A stretch of DNA of 64,000 nucleotides from Occultella gossypii (GTDB lineage: Bacteria; Actinomycetota; Actinomycetes; Actinomycetales; Beutenbergiaceae). The first letter of the stretch is position 1. Every line of letters starts with the position of its first letter. The stretch is taken from contig NZ_JAGSHT010000020.1 of the NCBI RefSeq assembly GCF_019947135.1, positions 140,008 to 204,007 on the forward strand. Reading direction: 5' to 3'. Below the pieces are notes generated by a model. The model was not told where the DNA came from. It saw nothing but the letters and a program-made list of their open reading frames with translations, and did not search any database. The position numbers were made by a program, and so were the translations under genes. This document shows, one piece after another, positions 1-8,326 of the stretch.

Positions 1-299
1 CCTGCGGCACGATCGAGCAGGCCCTGGCCGAGCAGCGCGATCGTGAGCATCGTCGACCAGGCCGCGGTGACGGCGGCGACCCGCCAACTGCCGCGGGCCG
101 CCGCGAGCGCGGAGCAGCCGACGAAGAGCAGCAGGTCCGGCCCGACGAGCAGACGCGGATCCCAGGCGCCGAGCGTCCACACCCGCACGGTGTCGGAGGC
201 GAACACGGCGACCCACCACAGGACACCGGCGACCGCCTGGCCGGCGAGGTAGATCCGGGCCACGGTCGCGGGCGCAGTCGCGACGTGATCCGCTCGCAC
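1..299 (-). CDS. Integral membrane protein, partial (C-terminus outside window)
   Basis: Reading leftward from a GTG at 299, an open frame of 99 codons runs off the left edge. It is strongly hydrophobic, with likely membrane segments near residues 15-35, 47-64 and 70-90 separated by short loops, so this is the N-terminal part of a multi-pass membrane protein. I do not recognise the family. The start is supported by a TAGCCT hexamer at 307-312, seven bases upstream, which suggests a leaderless transcript. The neighbouring CBS-domain gene has the same orientation and ends only 23 bases away, but each gene has its own -10-like hexamer. Confidence 0.6.
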   Translation of the reverse strand, partial: MRADHVATAPATVARIYLAGQAVAGVLWWVAVFASDTVRVWTLGAWDPRLLVGPDLLLFVGCSALAAARGSWRVAAVTAAWSTMLTIALLGQGLLDRAA

Positions 300-306
300 G
301 CGGGTC

Positions 307-312
307 AGGCTA
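307..312 (-). promoter_or_regulatory. -10 hexamer TAGCCT for the membrane protein at 299
   Basis: TAGCCT lies seven bases before the GTG at 299, the leaderless spacing seen repeatedly in this window. Confidence 0.4.
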
Positions 313-322
313 CCGTCCGCGG

Positions 323-754
323 TCAGCGGCGCACGTAGTCGACCAGGTGGTCCCGCTCGGCCTGGAGCTCGTCGATGCGGTTCTTCACGATGTCACCGAT
401 GGAGACGATGGCCTTGAGCTCGCCGTCGACGACGACGGGCAGGTGCCGGATCCGCAGGTCGGTCATCCGGCGGGCGAGGTCCTCCAGGTGGTCCTCGGGC
501 AGGCAGGTCTGCACCTCGACCGTCATCACCTCGGCGACCTGCACCTGCAGCACGGCGGGGCCGCGGTGGTGCAGCTCGCGGACCACGTCACGCTCGGTGA
601 CGATGCCGGACACGGAGCGCCCGCCGTCCTCGGAGACCACCAGGGCTCCGATGTGGTGCTCGTCCAGCTGCGCGAGAAGGTCGGCCACGGTGGCATCCGG
701 CCGGATCGTGACCACGGCCGCGCCCTTGCGTCGAATCACCTCTGAGATACGCAT
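323..754 (-). CDS. CBS-domain pair protein
   Basis: A 143-residue protein made almost entirely of two CBS domains (about residues 7-62 and 70-128). Each ends with the usual pattern: GIVTERDVV in the first and IVSIGDIVKNRI in the second. A short helical tail (ELQAERDHLVDYV) follows. CBS pairs bind adenosyl ligands such as AMP, ATP or NADH. Stand-alone two-CBS proteins of this size are common in actinobacteria, where they are thought to be energy or stress sensors; the partner here is unknown. The start is the ATG at 754, which begins the first CBS domain and has TATCGT (760-765) five bases upstream. Longer in-frame extensions lie antisense inside thiL and are not credible. Confidence 0.85.
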   Translation of the reverse strand: MRISEVIRRKGAAVVTIRPDATVADLLAQLDEHHIGALVVSEDGGRSVSGIVTERDVVRELHHRGPAVLQVQVAEVMTVEVQTCLPEDHLEDLARRMTDLRIRHLPVVVDGELKAIVSIGDIVKNRIDELQAERDHLVDYVRR

Positions 755-759
755 ACTCC

Positions 760-765
760 ACGATA
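760..765 (-). promoter_or_regulatory. -10 hexamer TATCGT for the CBS protein
   Basis: TATCGT is followed by GGAGT and then the ATG at 754. Leaderless initiation is likely, although GGAG could also act as a ribosome binding site on a longer transcript. Confidence 0.4.
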
Positions 766-830
766 GCCCGTTGTGACGTTGCTCACATGGTGGAGCAGCG
801 GAGTCACCCGGCGACGGGTGCGCACGGGCG

Positions 831-1850
831 TCAGGACGACCCGAAGTGGTCCCAGCCGGAACCGCCCACCGGCGCAGCCGCGCCGTCGAGCGTGACCCGG
901 GCTCCGCCGTCGGGCATTGCCCCGGAGATCCCCTCGTCGTCACCGTCCACGGCCGGACCGACCACGCCGATTCGGCGGAATCCCGCCGGATACGACGCCC
1001 CGGGCGGGAACGTCGCGACCAGGCCGTGGTCCTCTCCCCCGGTGAGCACCCAGTCGAGCGCACTCGCATCGCACGCCTGAGCGACGACGTCGAGCTCGTC
1101 CAGGGCCGGGCCGAGGTCGCGGGTGCGGAGGTCGACGGACACGCCGGAGGCACGGGCGATCCGACCGAGGTCCTTCAGGAGCCCGTCGCTGACGTCCATC
1201 ATGGCGTTCGCCCCGGCGGCGGCCGCCGCGGGGCCGTCCGTGAGCGGCGGGTCGGGGCGCCGGTACGCGCGCACGAAGGCGGCGTGCTCGGCCGAGCCGT
1301 CGCCCGCCGCCGGACCCTGCCCGCGGAGCAGTTCGAGGCCGGCCGCGGAGTGCCCGAGCACCCCGGAGTGCACCACGACGTCGCCGGGCCGGGCGCCCGA
1401 GCGCAGCACCGGCGCGCGGCCGGCCAGGTCGCCGTGCACGGTGACGGCCGCGATGATCGCCGGCCCGCCGGACAGGTCACCACCGACGACACCCACTCCG
1501 TGTGGGCCGCACGCCTGCGCGAGACCGTCGGCGAGGTCGAGCACCCAGTCCACCTCGACGTCGTCGGGCAGCACCAGCGAGACCACGAGGGAGGTTGGCC
1601 GGGCACCCATGGCGGCCACGTCGGCGAGGTTCTGCATGGCGGCCCGCCAGCCGACGTCCGCCCCGGTGCTCCAGGCACGGATGAAGTGGCGCTCCTCGAC
1701 GAGCACGTCGGTGCTGACCACGAAGCGGCCGTCGGCGGCGCGGATCACGGCCGCGTCGTCGCCGGGGCCGAGCAGGGTGTCGGTGCCGGCCGGGAGCCGG
1801 GGAACGATCCGGGCGAGCAGCTGTTCCTCGGACAACTCACCCACGCGCAT
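831..1850 (-). CDS. thiL: Thiamine-monophosphate kinase
   Basis: ThiL phosphorylates thiamine monophosphate to thiamine diphosphate, the last step of cofactor synthesis. The 339-residue product has the family layout. There is an N-terminal ATP-binding region with LLGPGDDAAV and the STDVLVEERHF segment, then QNLADVAAMGA, then a GVVGGDLSGG turn. The C-terminal half has the MDVSDGLLKDL motif and the LTGGEDHGLVA segment. Aspartates in GDDAA, STD, GGD and DVSDG are the expected metal and nucleotide ligands. An upstream ATG at 1889 is possible, but the ATG at 1850 gives the usual N-terminus and has TAACCT (1858-1863) seven bases before it. In Mycobacterium tuberculosis thiL likewise lies next to the DUF3515 gene and ddl. 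Here it is divergent from the lipoprotein gene at 1945. Confidence 0.95.
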   Translation of the reverse strand: MRVGELSEEQLLARIVPRLPAGTDTLLGPGDDAAVIRAADGRFVVSTDVLVEERHFIRAWSTGADVGWRAAMQNLADVAAMGARPTSLVVSLVLPDDVEVDWVLDLADGLAQACGPHGVGVVGGDLSGGPAIIAAVTVHGDLAGRAPVLRSGARPGDVVVHSGVLGHSAAGLELLRGQGPAAGDGSAEHAAFVRAYRRPDPPLTDGPAAAAAGANAMMDVSDGLLKDLGRIARASGVSVDLRTRDLGPALDELDVVAQACDASALDWVLTGGEDHGLVATFPPGASYPAGFRRIGVVGPAVDGDDEGISGAMPDGGARVTLDGAAAPVGGSGWDHFGSS

Positions 1851-1857
1851 GAAGGCG

Positions 1858-1863
1858 AGGTTA
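1858..1863 (-). promoter_or_regulatory. -10 hexamer TAACCT for thiL
   Basis: TAACCT is separated by seven bases from the ATG at 1850, supporting that start over the one at 1889. Confidence 0.45.
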
Positions 1864-1932
1864 GCCCGGCGGCGCCGCTCGGGCCGCATCGGGGTGCTCC
1901 GGCCGGGTGCGGGTGGGGCACCCGAACGCGGC

Positions 1933-1938
1933 TACCGT
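1933..1938 (+). promoter_or_regulatory. -10 hexamer TACCGT for the DUF3515 lipoprotein
   Basis: TACCGT is followed by six bases and the GTG at 1945, a typical leaderless start. The six intervening bases (GAGGGG) could also resemble a ribosome binding site but are too close to the start. Confidence 0.5.
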
Positions 1939-1944
1939 GAGGGG

Positions 1945-2517
1945 GTGAGTTCGACGCACCCTCGCCCACCCAGCGGTTCCGCACCGCGCCGCACCCGTCG
2001 GGGCCCTCGCGGTGCTCGCGATGCCGGCTCGACCGCGGCCCTGGCGCTGGTCGGTGCCGCGCTCCTCGCAGGGTGCGCCACCCCGGCGACGGTGGAGCCG
2101 GCTCCGAGCGCGAGCGAACCGGTCTGCGCGGACGTGCTGATCGCCCTCCCCGACACCCTGGCCGGTGCCGACCGCCGATCCACCACGTCGCAGGCCTCGC
2201 GCGCGTGGGGAGACCCGGCGATCACCCTCCGGTGCGGCGTCACGCCGCCGGGACCGACCACCGACCGGTGCATCACGGCCGAGGCCGCGGACGGCACCAC
2301 GGTCGACTGGGTGGTCGCCGAGCTCGCCGAGGACGACACCGGCTCGGAGTCGGGCTCGTGGACGTTCACCAGCTACGGGCGGAGCCCGGCGATCGAGGTC
2401 GTGGTGCCCGTCGAGTACGCGGGTGAGGACGCGACCTCGGTGCTCATCTCGCTCAACGGTGCGGTCTCGGTGATCCCGCAGACGCGCGCCTGCATCGGAT
2501 CCGAGGACCTGCTGTAA
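1945..2517 (+). CDS. DUF3515-family lipoprotein
   Basis: A 190-residue protein with an arginine-rich n-region, a hydrophobic core and a lipobox ending LLAGC, giving the lipidated cysteine at residue 44. The mature part carries ADVLIALPDTLAGADRR and later TPPGPTTDRC, features I associate with DUF3515, the small exported protein that sits beside ddl and thiL in many actinobacteria (for example Rv2980). Several cysteines in the mature part could form a disulphide. Its function is unknown; exported location and cell-wall neighbours suggest an envelope role. The GTG at 1945 is preferred because TACCGT lies six bases upstream and all longer versions are antisense to thiL. Confidence 0.85.
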   Translation: MSSTHPRPPSGSAPRRTRRGPRGARDAGSTAALALVGAALLAGCATPATVEPAPSASEPVCADVLIALPDTLAGADRRSTTSQASRAWGDPAITLRCGVTPPGPTTDRCITAEAADGTTVDWVVAELAEDDTGSESGSWTFTSYGRSPAIEVVVPVEYAGEDATSVLISLNGAVSVIPQTRACIGSEDLL

Positions 2518-2543
2518 AGGTCGCTTGACACGCCCTCCTCGCG

Positions 2544-2573
2544 TGAAGCACACTTGACGTCAAGCATGCTTCA
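2544..2573. promoter_or_regulatory. 30-base palindrome, operator candidate for the membrane/HTH gene pair
   Basis: The segment is symmetric about 2558/2559. The outer arms TGAAGCA (2544-2550) and TGCTTCA (2567-2573) flank a perfect 12-base palindrome CTTGACGTCAAG (2553-2564), so 26 of 30 positions are symmetric. An additional half-site CTTGAC occurs at 2524-2529, inside TTGACA at 2525-2530, which could serve as a -35 element. The palindrome would then overlie the -10 region. It sits 24 bases before the small membrane protein gene, whose partner encodes an HTH regulator, so autoregulation is likely. Confidence 0.65.
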
Positions 2574-2596
2574 CACATCGCACGTCGGGAGACCCC

Positions 2597-2998
2597 ATGT
2601 TCGCTCGCTGGACCCTCACCATCGCCTTCGCGCTCGTCGTCGCGGCCCTCATCGGGGCGGTCGCCTCGGTGTTCAACCCGGAGGCGCCGCTGGTCACCGG
2701 GCTGGTCTTCGCGGCAGCCACTCTCGGCCCGGCCGGTGCGCTCGGCTGGTTCCTGTTCGTGAGCCCGAAGACCGTGACACCGGATCCCAACGCCGAGGAC
2801 AACGTCGAGAACACCTGGCTGGAGAAGGCCGCGTCCGCGGCGTTCGTGGACCTGCTCGTGCTGCTCTCGATCGCGCTGGCCGTGGTCTCGGTCTCGGGCC
2901 GGTCCCCGGACCCGCAACTCCTGCTCCTCGGGGCCGTGGTGGTCGCCATGTGCGACGTCGCGATCCGGTACGTCGTGACCGCCCGCCGGGAGCGCTGA
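2597..2998 (+). CDS. Small four-helix membrane protein paired with an HTH regulator
   Basis: A 133-residue, strongly hydrophobic protein with four probable membrane segments (about residues 5-25, 32-53, 80-98 and 106-124). A short polar linker (PDPNAEDNVENTWLEKAA) sits between the second and third. I do not recognise a named family. Small membrane proteins of this type are often encoded just before a 60-70 residue Cro/C1-type regulator, as here, where the next gene starts three bases after this stop. The pair lies between the DUF3515 gene and ddl, which are usually adjacent, so it looks like an insertion. Expression is probably controlled at the palindrome at 2544-2573. Confidence 0.7.
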   Translation: MFARWTLTIAFALVVAALIGAVASVFNPEAPLVTGLVFAAATLGPAGALGWFLFVSPKTVTPDPNAEDNVENTWLEKAASAAFVDLLVLLSIALAVVSVSGRSPDPQLLLLGAVVVAMCDVAIRYVVTARRER

Positions 2999-3001
2999 GC
3001 C

Positions 3002-3196
3002 GTGCGCAACTCCCTCACCGAACGCCGCGCCGAACGCGGCTGGTCCCAGGCGGAGCTCGCGGAGCGCCTCGGCGTCTCGCGACAGACGATCATCTCGATC
3101 GAGAAGGGCCGCTTCGACCCCAGCCTGCCGCTCGCGTTCCGGCTCGCCCGCGAGTTCGGCACCTCGATCGAGGACCTGTTCGACCCGGAGCCCTGA
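3002..3196 (+). CDS. Xre/Cro-C1-family HTH transcriptional regulator
   Basis: A 64-residue protein that is essentially a single HTH_3 domain. The segment GWSQAELAERLGVSRQTI forms helices 2 and 3, followed by SIEKGRFDPSLPLAFRLA and a C-terminal EDLFD motif, as in the small YozG-like regulators. It starts with GTG at 3002, only three bases after the membrane-protein stop, so the two are co-transcribed and probably translationally coupled. Its stop is four bases from the convergent ddl stop. It most likely represses its own operon at the palindrome at 2544-2573; that is inference from position. Confidence 0.9.
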   Translation: MRNSLTERRAERGWSQAELAERLGVSRQTIISIEKGRFDPSLPLAFRLAREFGTSIEDLFDPEP

Positions 3197-3200
3197 CGCC

Positions 3201-4328
<1,128 letters not shown>

Positions 4329-4333
4329 CGTCG

Positions 4334-4339
4334 AGGGTA
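4334..4339 (-). promoter_or_regulatory. -10 hexamer TACCCT for ddl
   Basis: TACCCT is followed by CGACG and the double ATG at 4328/4325, consistent with leaderless initiation. Confidence 0.4.
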
Positions 4340-4411
4340 CAGGCGTACCAAGGGCCCGACGGCGGAGCGCGCCGTGGTCTGCGTGCGCCGGGTCGGTCGG
4401 TGGCCGGGCCG

Positions 4412-4483
4412 GGCCGGGTCCGGCCGGGCCGGGTCCGGCCGGTCCGGGTCCAGCCGGTCCGGGTCCAGCCGGTCCGGGTACCG
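4412..4483. repeat. 15-base tandem repeat between ddl and the transsulfuration gene
   Basis: There are two units of GGGCCGGGTCCGGCC (4412-4426, 4427-4441), two units of GGTCCGGGTCCAGCC (4442-4456, 4457-4471) and a partial fifth unit (4472-4483). The array lies in the 209-base divergent intergenic region, upstream of both -10 hexamers. Each unit contains overlapping short inverted repeats, so the array could form hairpins. Copy number is likely to vary between strains. Confidence 0.9.
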
Positions 4484-4525
4484 AACGGCGACGGACCCGG
4501 AGCCGGCGAGCGGCCGTGATGGTTC

Positions 4526-4531
4526 TACCCT
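4526..4531 (+). promoter_or_regulatory. -10 hexamer TACCCT for the transsulfuration enzyme gene
   Basis: TACCCT is followed by six bases (GAATCC) and the GTG at 4538, a leaderless arrangement. Confidence 0.5.
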
Positions 4532-4537
4532 GAATCC

Positions 4538-5788
4538 GTGACCGACGCATCCGCCACCCCGCCCGAGCCCACCGACCACCCCGAGGGCCTGCATCCCGAG
4601 ACGGTGGTCGTCTCGGCGGGCCGGCCGCAGCGCACCGAGCAGGCGCCGGTCAACCCGCCGATCGTGCTCTCGTCCACCTACATCAGCACCGGGGAGCCCG
4701 GCCCGGGTGACCTGATCTACGCCCGCTCCGGCACCGAGACGTGGCTGCCGTTCGAGGAGGCCATCGCGAAGCTGGAGGGCGCCGAGTTGCCGGGGCTGCT
4801 GTTCGGATCCGGGATGGCCGCCGTCACCGCGGCCCTGAGCCTGGTGCCGGTGGGCGGCGAGCTGATCGTCCCCCGGCACGGCTACCACGCCTCGCTCGTG
4901 GCCGCACGTGACCTGACGGCGCGCTCCGGGGTGCGGGTCACCGAGGTCGCCATCGAGGACACCGGCGCCGCGGTCGCCGCCGTGCGGGCCGCCGCCCGTC
5001 GCCTGTCCGGCGAGGGCGCCGGTGCCGCCGTGCCCACCGGCGCTGCCGGACGGGTGGGGCCAGTGCTCTGGCTCGAGACCCCCACGAACCCGATGCTCGA
5101 GGTCGCGGACCTGCCTGCTCTGGTGGCTGCCACCCATGACGTGGGCGGCCTGGTGCTCGTGGACAACACGTTCGCCACCCCGCTCGGCCAGCGGCCGCTG
5201 AGCCACGGTGCGGACGTCGTGGTGCACTCGGTCACGAAGTACCTCTCCGGCCACTCCGACGTGGTCCTCGGCGCGGTCGTCACCGACGATCCGGCGCTGC
5301 ACGGCGCGCTGCTGGACCGGCGCAGCCTCGGCGGTGCGATCGCCGGGCCGTTCGAGGCGTGGCTGGCCCTGCGCGGGCTGCGCACCCTGGCCCTGCGGGT
5401 CGAACGCTCACAGGCCACGGCCGCGGATCTCGCCGAGCGCCTGTCCGGGCATCCGCACGTCGTGGCGGTCTCCTACCCCGGTCTGACCACGCACCCCCAG
5501 CACGAGCGGGCCGCTATCCAGATGAACGGCTTCGGCTCGATCCTGACGTTGCGGCCGGTCGGCGGTGCCGCGGGCGCCGATGCGCTCACTCGTGCGGTGC
5601 GGCTCTGGGTGCCGGCCACGAGCCTCGGCGGGGTCGAGTCCTCACTTGAGCGCCGCCGTCGACTCGGCGCCGAGGCGCCCACCGTGCCCGAGGACCTGCT
5701 CCGGCTCTCCGTCGGCATCGAACACGCCGACGACCTGTTCGCAGACCTGGAGCAGGCCCTGGCGGTCGCCGCCACGTACGCTGGGTGA
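4538..5788 (+). CDS. Cystathionine gamma-synthase/lyase-type PLP enzyme
   Basis: A 416-residue member of the Cys/Met-metabolism PLP family (fold type I). The PLP-binding lysine is Lys234 in SVTKYLSGH. Other family marks are LETPTNPMLEV, the VDNTFATP segment with the cofactor aspartate, and the SLGGVESSLE substrate-loop region near the C-terminus. Such enzymes act in transsulfuration: a cystathionine gamma-synthase makes cystathionine from an activated homoserine and cysteine, and a gamma-lyase breaks it down. Sequence alone does not separate these here. The GTG start at 4538 is six bases after TACCCT. The gene is divergent from ddl. A lipoprotein gene follows 27 bases later and may be co-transcribed. 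Confidence 0.88.
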   Translation: MTDASATPPEPTDHPEGLHPETVVVSAGRPQRTEQAPVNPPIVLSSTYISTGEPGPGDLIYARSGTETWLPFEEAIAKLEGAELPGLLFGSGMAAVTAALSLVPVGGELIVPRHGYHASLVAARDLTARSGVRVTEVAIEDTGAAVAAVRAAARRLSGEGAGAAVPTGAAGRVGPVLWLETPTNPMLEVADLPALVAATHDVGGLVLVDNTFATPLGQRPLSHGADVVVHSVTKYLSGHSDVVLGAVVTDDPALHGALLDRRSLGGAIAGPFEAWLALRGLRTLALRVERSQATAADLAERLSGHPHVVAVSYPGLTTHPQHERAAIQMNGFGSILTLRPVGGAAGADALTRAVRLWVPATSLGGVESSLERRRRLGAEAPTVPEDLLRLSVGIEHADDLFADLEQALAVAATYAG

Positions 5789-5815
5789 CCAAGCGGACCG
5801 GACCAGGAGGCCACG

Positions 5816-6484
5816 ATGACGAGAACCCGCCACCTGTTGACCCTGGCGGCCGCCGGCGCGGCCCTCGCGCTCCTGGGCGGATGCACCTCGGGCCCGGGCG
5901 ACGACGACCCGACCCCCACCGCCACGACCGCGGAAGAGACGCCGTCGGCCACCGAGACCGCCACCGAACCGAGCCCGAGCGAGACCGGATCGACCGCCCC
6001 CGGGCACACCGACGACGACATCGACGACCCGCCGCCGTTCCCGGCCGACGCCAGCGAGGACACCGGCGAGCCCGCCGGTGAGCCGGACCTGCTGCTCGCC
6101 GACGTCCGGGCCGCCGAGCACGACGGCTTCGACCGTGTGGTCCTGGAGTTCATCGGCACCGGCACCCCCGGGTGGACGGCCGCCTACACCGACCAGGCGG
6201 TCGAGGACGGCAGCGGCAACCCGATCGACCTCGAGGGCGACACCGACCTGCAGATCTTCGTCACCAACACCCGCTACCCGAACGAGGGTGAGGCCGGCTA
6301 CTACGACGGCCCGCGTCAGTTCGAGCCGGAGGGTGAGGAGGTCGAAGAGGTTCACGTCGCCGGGACGTTCGAGGGTCAGACCCAGGTGGTCCTGGGCGTC
6401 GACACCGCGGGGGCACCGTTCCGGGTGTTCGCGCTCACCGACCCGGTCCGCGTGGTCCTGGACGTGCAGCACGTCGACGACTAG
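5816..6484 (+). CDS. Lipoprotein with AMIN-like domain
   Basis: A 222-residue lipoprotein. The signal peptide ends in a lipobox (LLGGC, Cys23), followed by an acidic Thr/Glu/Asp/Pro linker to about residue 95. The C-terminal domain begins LLLADVRAAEHDGFDRVVLE and ends VFALTDPVRVVLDVQH. This layout matches the actinobacterial AMIN-like domain, a beta-rich exported module related to peptidoglycan-amidase-associated domains. It is probably anchored to the outer face of the membrane. The ATG is preceded by AGGAGG at 5805-5810. The gene follows the transsulfuration gene closely and converges on the acyltransferase gene, whose stop is seven bases away. Confidence 0.8.
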   Translation: MTRTRHLLTLAAAGAALALLGGCTSGPGDDDPTPTATTAEETPSATETATEPSPSETGSTAPGHTDDDIDDPPPFPADASEDTGEPAGEPDLLLADVRAAEHDGFDRVVLEFIGTGTPGWTAAYTDQAVEDGSGNPIDLEGDTDLQIFVTNTRYPNEGEAGYYDGPRQFEPEGEEVEEVHVAGTFEGQTQVVLGVDTAGAPFRVFALTDPVRVVLDVQHVDD

Positions 6485-6490
6485 GGCCGG

Positions 6491-7213
6491 CTATTGCGCG
6501 AAACCGGCCTGCGGGTCCGGGCGCCAGACGAACGGCTCCGTGGGCGGGGTCTCGTCGCGGATGGTCACCAGCAGTGCGGTGATCGCGGCCATGATGCGGT
6601 CCGTCGCCTCGCGCACGGCCGCGGGGTCCTCGGCGCGCCCGGCCAGGTCGCCGAGGTCGACGGGCGGGCCGGCCACCACCTGCACCGGGCGGCGCACCAC
6701 CGGCCGGATCATCGACGCGTGCCGGGCCATCACCTCGTGCGCGCCCCACTGCGCGATCGGCACCACGGGCACGCCGGTGGTCAGGGCCATCCTGGCCACC
6801 CCGGTCTTCGCGCGCATCGGCCACAGCTCCGGGTCCCGGGTGAGGGTGCCCTCGGGGAACACCGACACGCACTCCCCCGCGGCGAGCGCCGAGGCGGCCG
6901 CCGTCAGCGACGCGGCGGCCGAGCCGGTACCGCGGTGCACCGGGATGTACCCGACCGAGCGCAGCAGTGGCCCGAGCAGCGGCACCCGGAACAGGGACGC
7001 CTTCGAGAGCACCTTCGGGTAGCAGCCGGCCTTCGTGAGGAAGTCCAGGAGGGTCAGCGGGTCGAAGTTCGTGACGTGGTTCGCGGCGGCGATGAACCCG
7101 CCGTCGGGCAGGTGTTCGGTGCCGCGGTGGGTCGGCTTCGTCAGCACACGCACCAACGGACGGGCGATGGCGACCGCGACCCGGTAGGACGTCGGCGCAG
7201 GGGGTCGGGGCAC
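6491..7213 (-). CDS. 1-acyl-sn-glycerol-3-phosphate acyltransferase (PlsC family)
   Basis: A 240-residue PlsC-type acyltransferase that would transfer a fatty acyl chain to lysophosphatidate in phospholipid synthesis. Motif I is NHVTNFD (His46, Asp51, an HX4D pair). Motif III is VFPEGTLTRD and the fourth region is GVPVVPIAQWG. The region between motifs carries SLFRVPLLGPLLRSVG, the usual glycerophosphate-binding segment. The GTG at 7213 is chosen because TACGAT lies six bases upstream (7220-7225); upstream frames are antisense to the YjbR gene. In many actinobacteria plsC and gpsA lie beside ddl, so this gene belongs to the conserved backbone although two other genes now separate it from ddl. 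Confidence 0.9.
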   Translation of the reverse strand: MPRPPAPTSYRVAVAIARPLVRVLTKPTHRGTEHLPDGGFIAAANHVTNFDPLTLLDFLTKAGCYPKVLSKASLFRVPLLGPLLRSVGYIPVHRGTGSAAASLTAAASALAAGECVSVFPEGTLTRDPELWPMRAKTGVARMALTTGVPVVPIAQWGAHEVMARHASMIRPVVRRPVQVVAGPPVDLGDLAGRAEDPAAVREATDRIMAAITALLVTIRDETPPTEPFVWRPDPQAGFAQ

Positions 7214-7219
7214 GCACCG

Positions 7220-7225
7220 ATCGTA
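7220..7225 (-). promoter_or_regulatory. -10 hexamer TACGAT for the acyltransferase
   Basis: TACGAT stands six bases before the GTG at 7213. Confidence 0.5.
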
Positions 7226-7337
7226 GGGGCTGGGCCGGGTGCCTGCCCGACGGCGGAGCCCGGCTCCCGTAGGCCGGTCGCCACGGCCCGTGGCCGGGGC
7301 GGGCACCAATGTCGGCGGTCGGTGGCAGGCTGTCCAG

Positions 7338-7721
7338 GTGGCGACCGCAGACCGACCCGACGTACCCGCCGAGTGGCTCGACCGACTGGACCGGATCATG
7401 GCGGGGCTTCCCCGCGCGCACCTGGAGTCGGCCTGGGTGGGCATGCGGTGGCGGGTCGGTGGGGCGACGATCGCGCACGTGTTCGGCGGCGAGGACGGGC
7501 TGTTCCGCATCACGTTCCGCGCCGAACCGGAGGAGGTGTTCGCCCTGGAGCACATGGGGCCGCCGTACTTCCGCACGGACTGGGGGCCCAACGTCGTCGG
7601 CATGCTCCTGGACTCCAGCACCGACTGGGACGAGCTCGCCGAGATGCTCACCGACTCCTACCGGATCCAGGCGCCGGCCCGGCTGGCCGAGCAGGTCCCA
7701 CAGCCCGGTTCGCCGGGCTAG
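7338..7721 (+). CDS. MmcQ/YjbR-like protein
   Basis: A 127-residue protein with the compact YjbR-like layout: an N-terminal helix (AEWLDRLDRIMAGLP), a central strand region (MRWRVGGATIAHVFGG followed by GLFRITFRAEPEE), and a C-terminal helix with WDELAEMLTDSYR. The family is annotated as DNA-binding on fold similarity, but its role is unknown. The GTG at 7338 is chosen: CAGGCT lies six bases upstream, and the longer frame is arginine/proline-rich and unlike the family. The stop codon shares the tetranucleotide CTAG (7718-7721) with the stop of the convergent response regulator gene. Confidence 0.7.
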   Translation: MATADRPDVPAEWLDRLDRIMAGLPRAHLESAWVGMRWRVGGATIAHVFGGEDGLFRITFRAEPEEVFALEHMGPPYFRTDWGPNVVGMLLDSSTDWDELAEMLTDSYRIQAPARLAEQVPQPGSPG

Positions 7722-8326
7722 ATCCAGCCCCGGGCGCGCGCCAGGCGGGCGGCCTCGTGCCGGTTCCCGACGCCCAGCTTGGTGGCGGCTGCGGACAGGT
7801 AGTTGCGCACCGTGCCCGGGGACAGCGAGGCGCGGGTGGCGATCTCCTCCACCGGTGCGCCGTCGGCGGCGAGCTCGAGCACGTCGGCCTCGCGGGCGGT
7901 CAGTGGGCTCGCACCCGCCGCGATGGCGTCGGCGGCCAGTTCCGGATCGACGTACCGGCCGCCGTCGTGCACCTGCCGGATCACGTCCGCGAGCACCTTC
8001 GCGGACGCGGTCTTCGGCAGGAAGCCGCGCACGCCCGCCTCGAGCGCCTTCTTCAGGTAGCCGGGGCGCCCATGACTGGTGACGATGATGCACCGGCACC
8101 CGGGCACGTCGACGGCGAGGCGCTGGGCCACCTCGATGCCGTCGAGTCCCGGCATCTGCAGGTCCAGCACCGCGACGTCCGGGGTGAACCGGGCACCGGC
8201 GGCCACGGCCTCGGGTCCGGAGGCAGCCTGCGCGATCACCTCGAGGTCATCCTCCATGCCCAGCATCATGGCCAGGGCGTCGCGGATGAGGTTCTCGTCG
8301 TCGGCGAGCAGCAGCCGGATGCTCAC
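7718..8326 (-). CDS. NarL/LuxR-family response regulator (module A)
   Basis: A 202-residue regulator. The receiver domain (about residues 2-118) begins IRLLLADDENLI, with the phospho-acceptor aspartate in VAVLDLQMPGLDG and the lysine in FLPKTASAKVL. The C-terminal LuxR-type HTH (about 135-200) contains PLTAREADVLELAADG and SPGTVRNYLSAAATKLG. It starts with GTG at 8326, overlapping the kinase stop by four bases (GTGA), so kinase and regulator are translationally coupled. It is the last gene of a four-gene operon (ATPase, permease, kinase, regulator) and probably controls that operon. Confidence 0.92.
   Translation of the reverse strand: MSIRLLLADDENLIRDALAMMLGMEDDLEVIAQAASGPEAVAAGARFTPDVAVLDLQMPGLDGIEVAQRLAVDVPGCRCIIVTSHGRPGYLKKALEAGVRGFLPKTASAKVLADVIRQVHDGGRYVDPELAADAIAAGASPLTAREADVLELAADGAPVEEIATRASLSPGTVRNYLSAAATKLGVGNRHEAARLARARGWI

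Noticed and set aside
4412..4483. CRISPR-like array
   Set aside because: Units are 15 bases and directly adjacent with no unique spacers, and no cas genes are present.
4329..4550. N-terminal extension of Ddl containing glycine-proline-alanine repeats
   Set aside because: The extension is translated from the 15-base intergenic tandem repeat; the normal Ddl N-terminus begins at the ATG at 4328 with a -10 hexamer just upstream.
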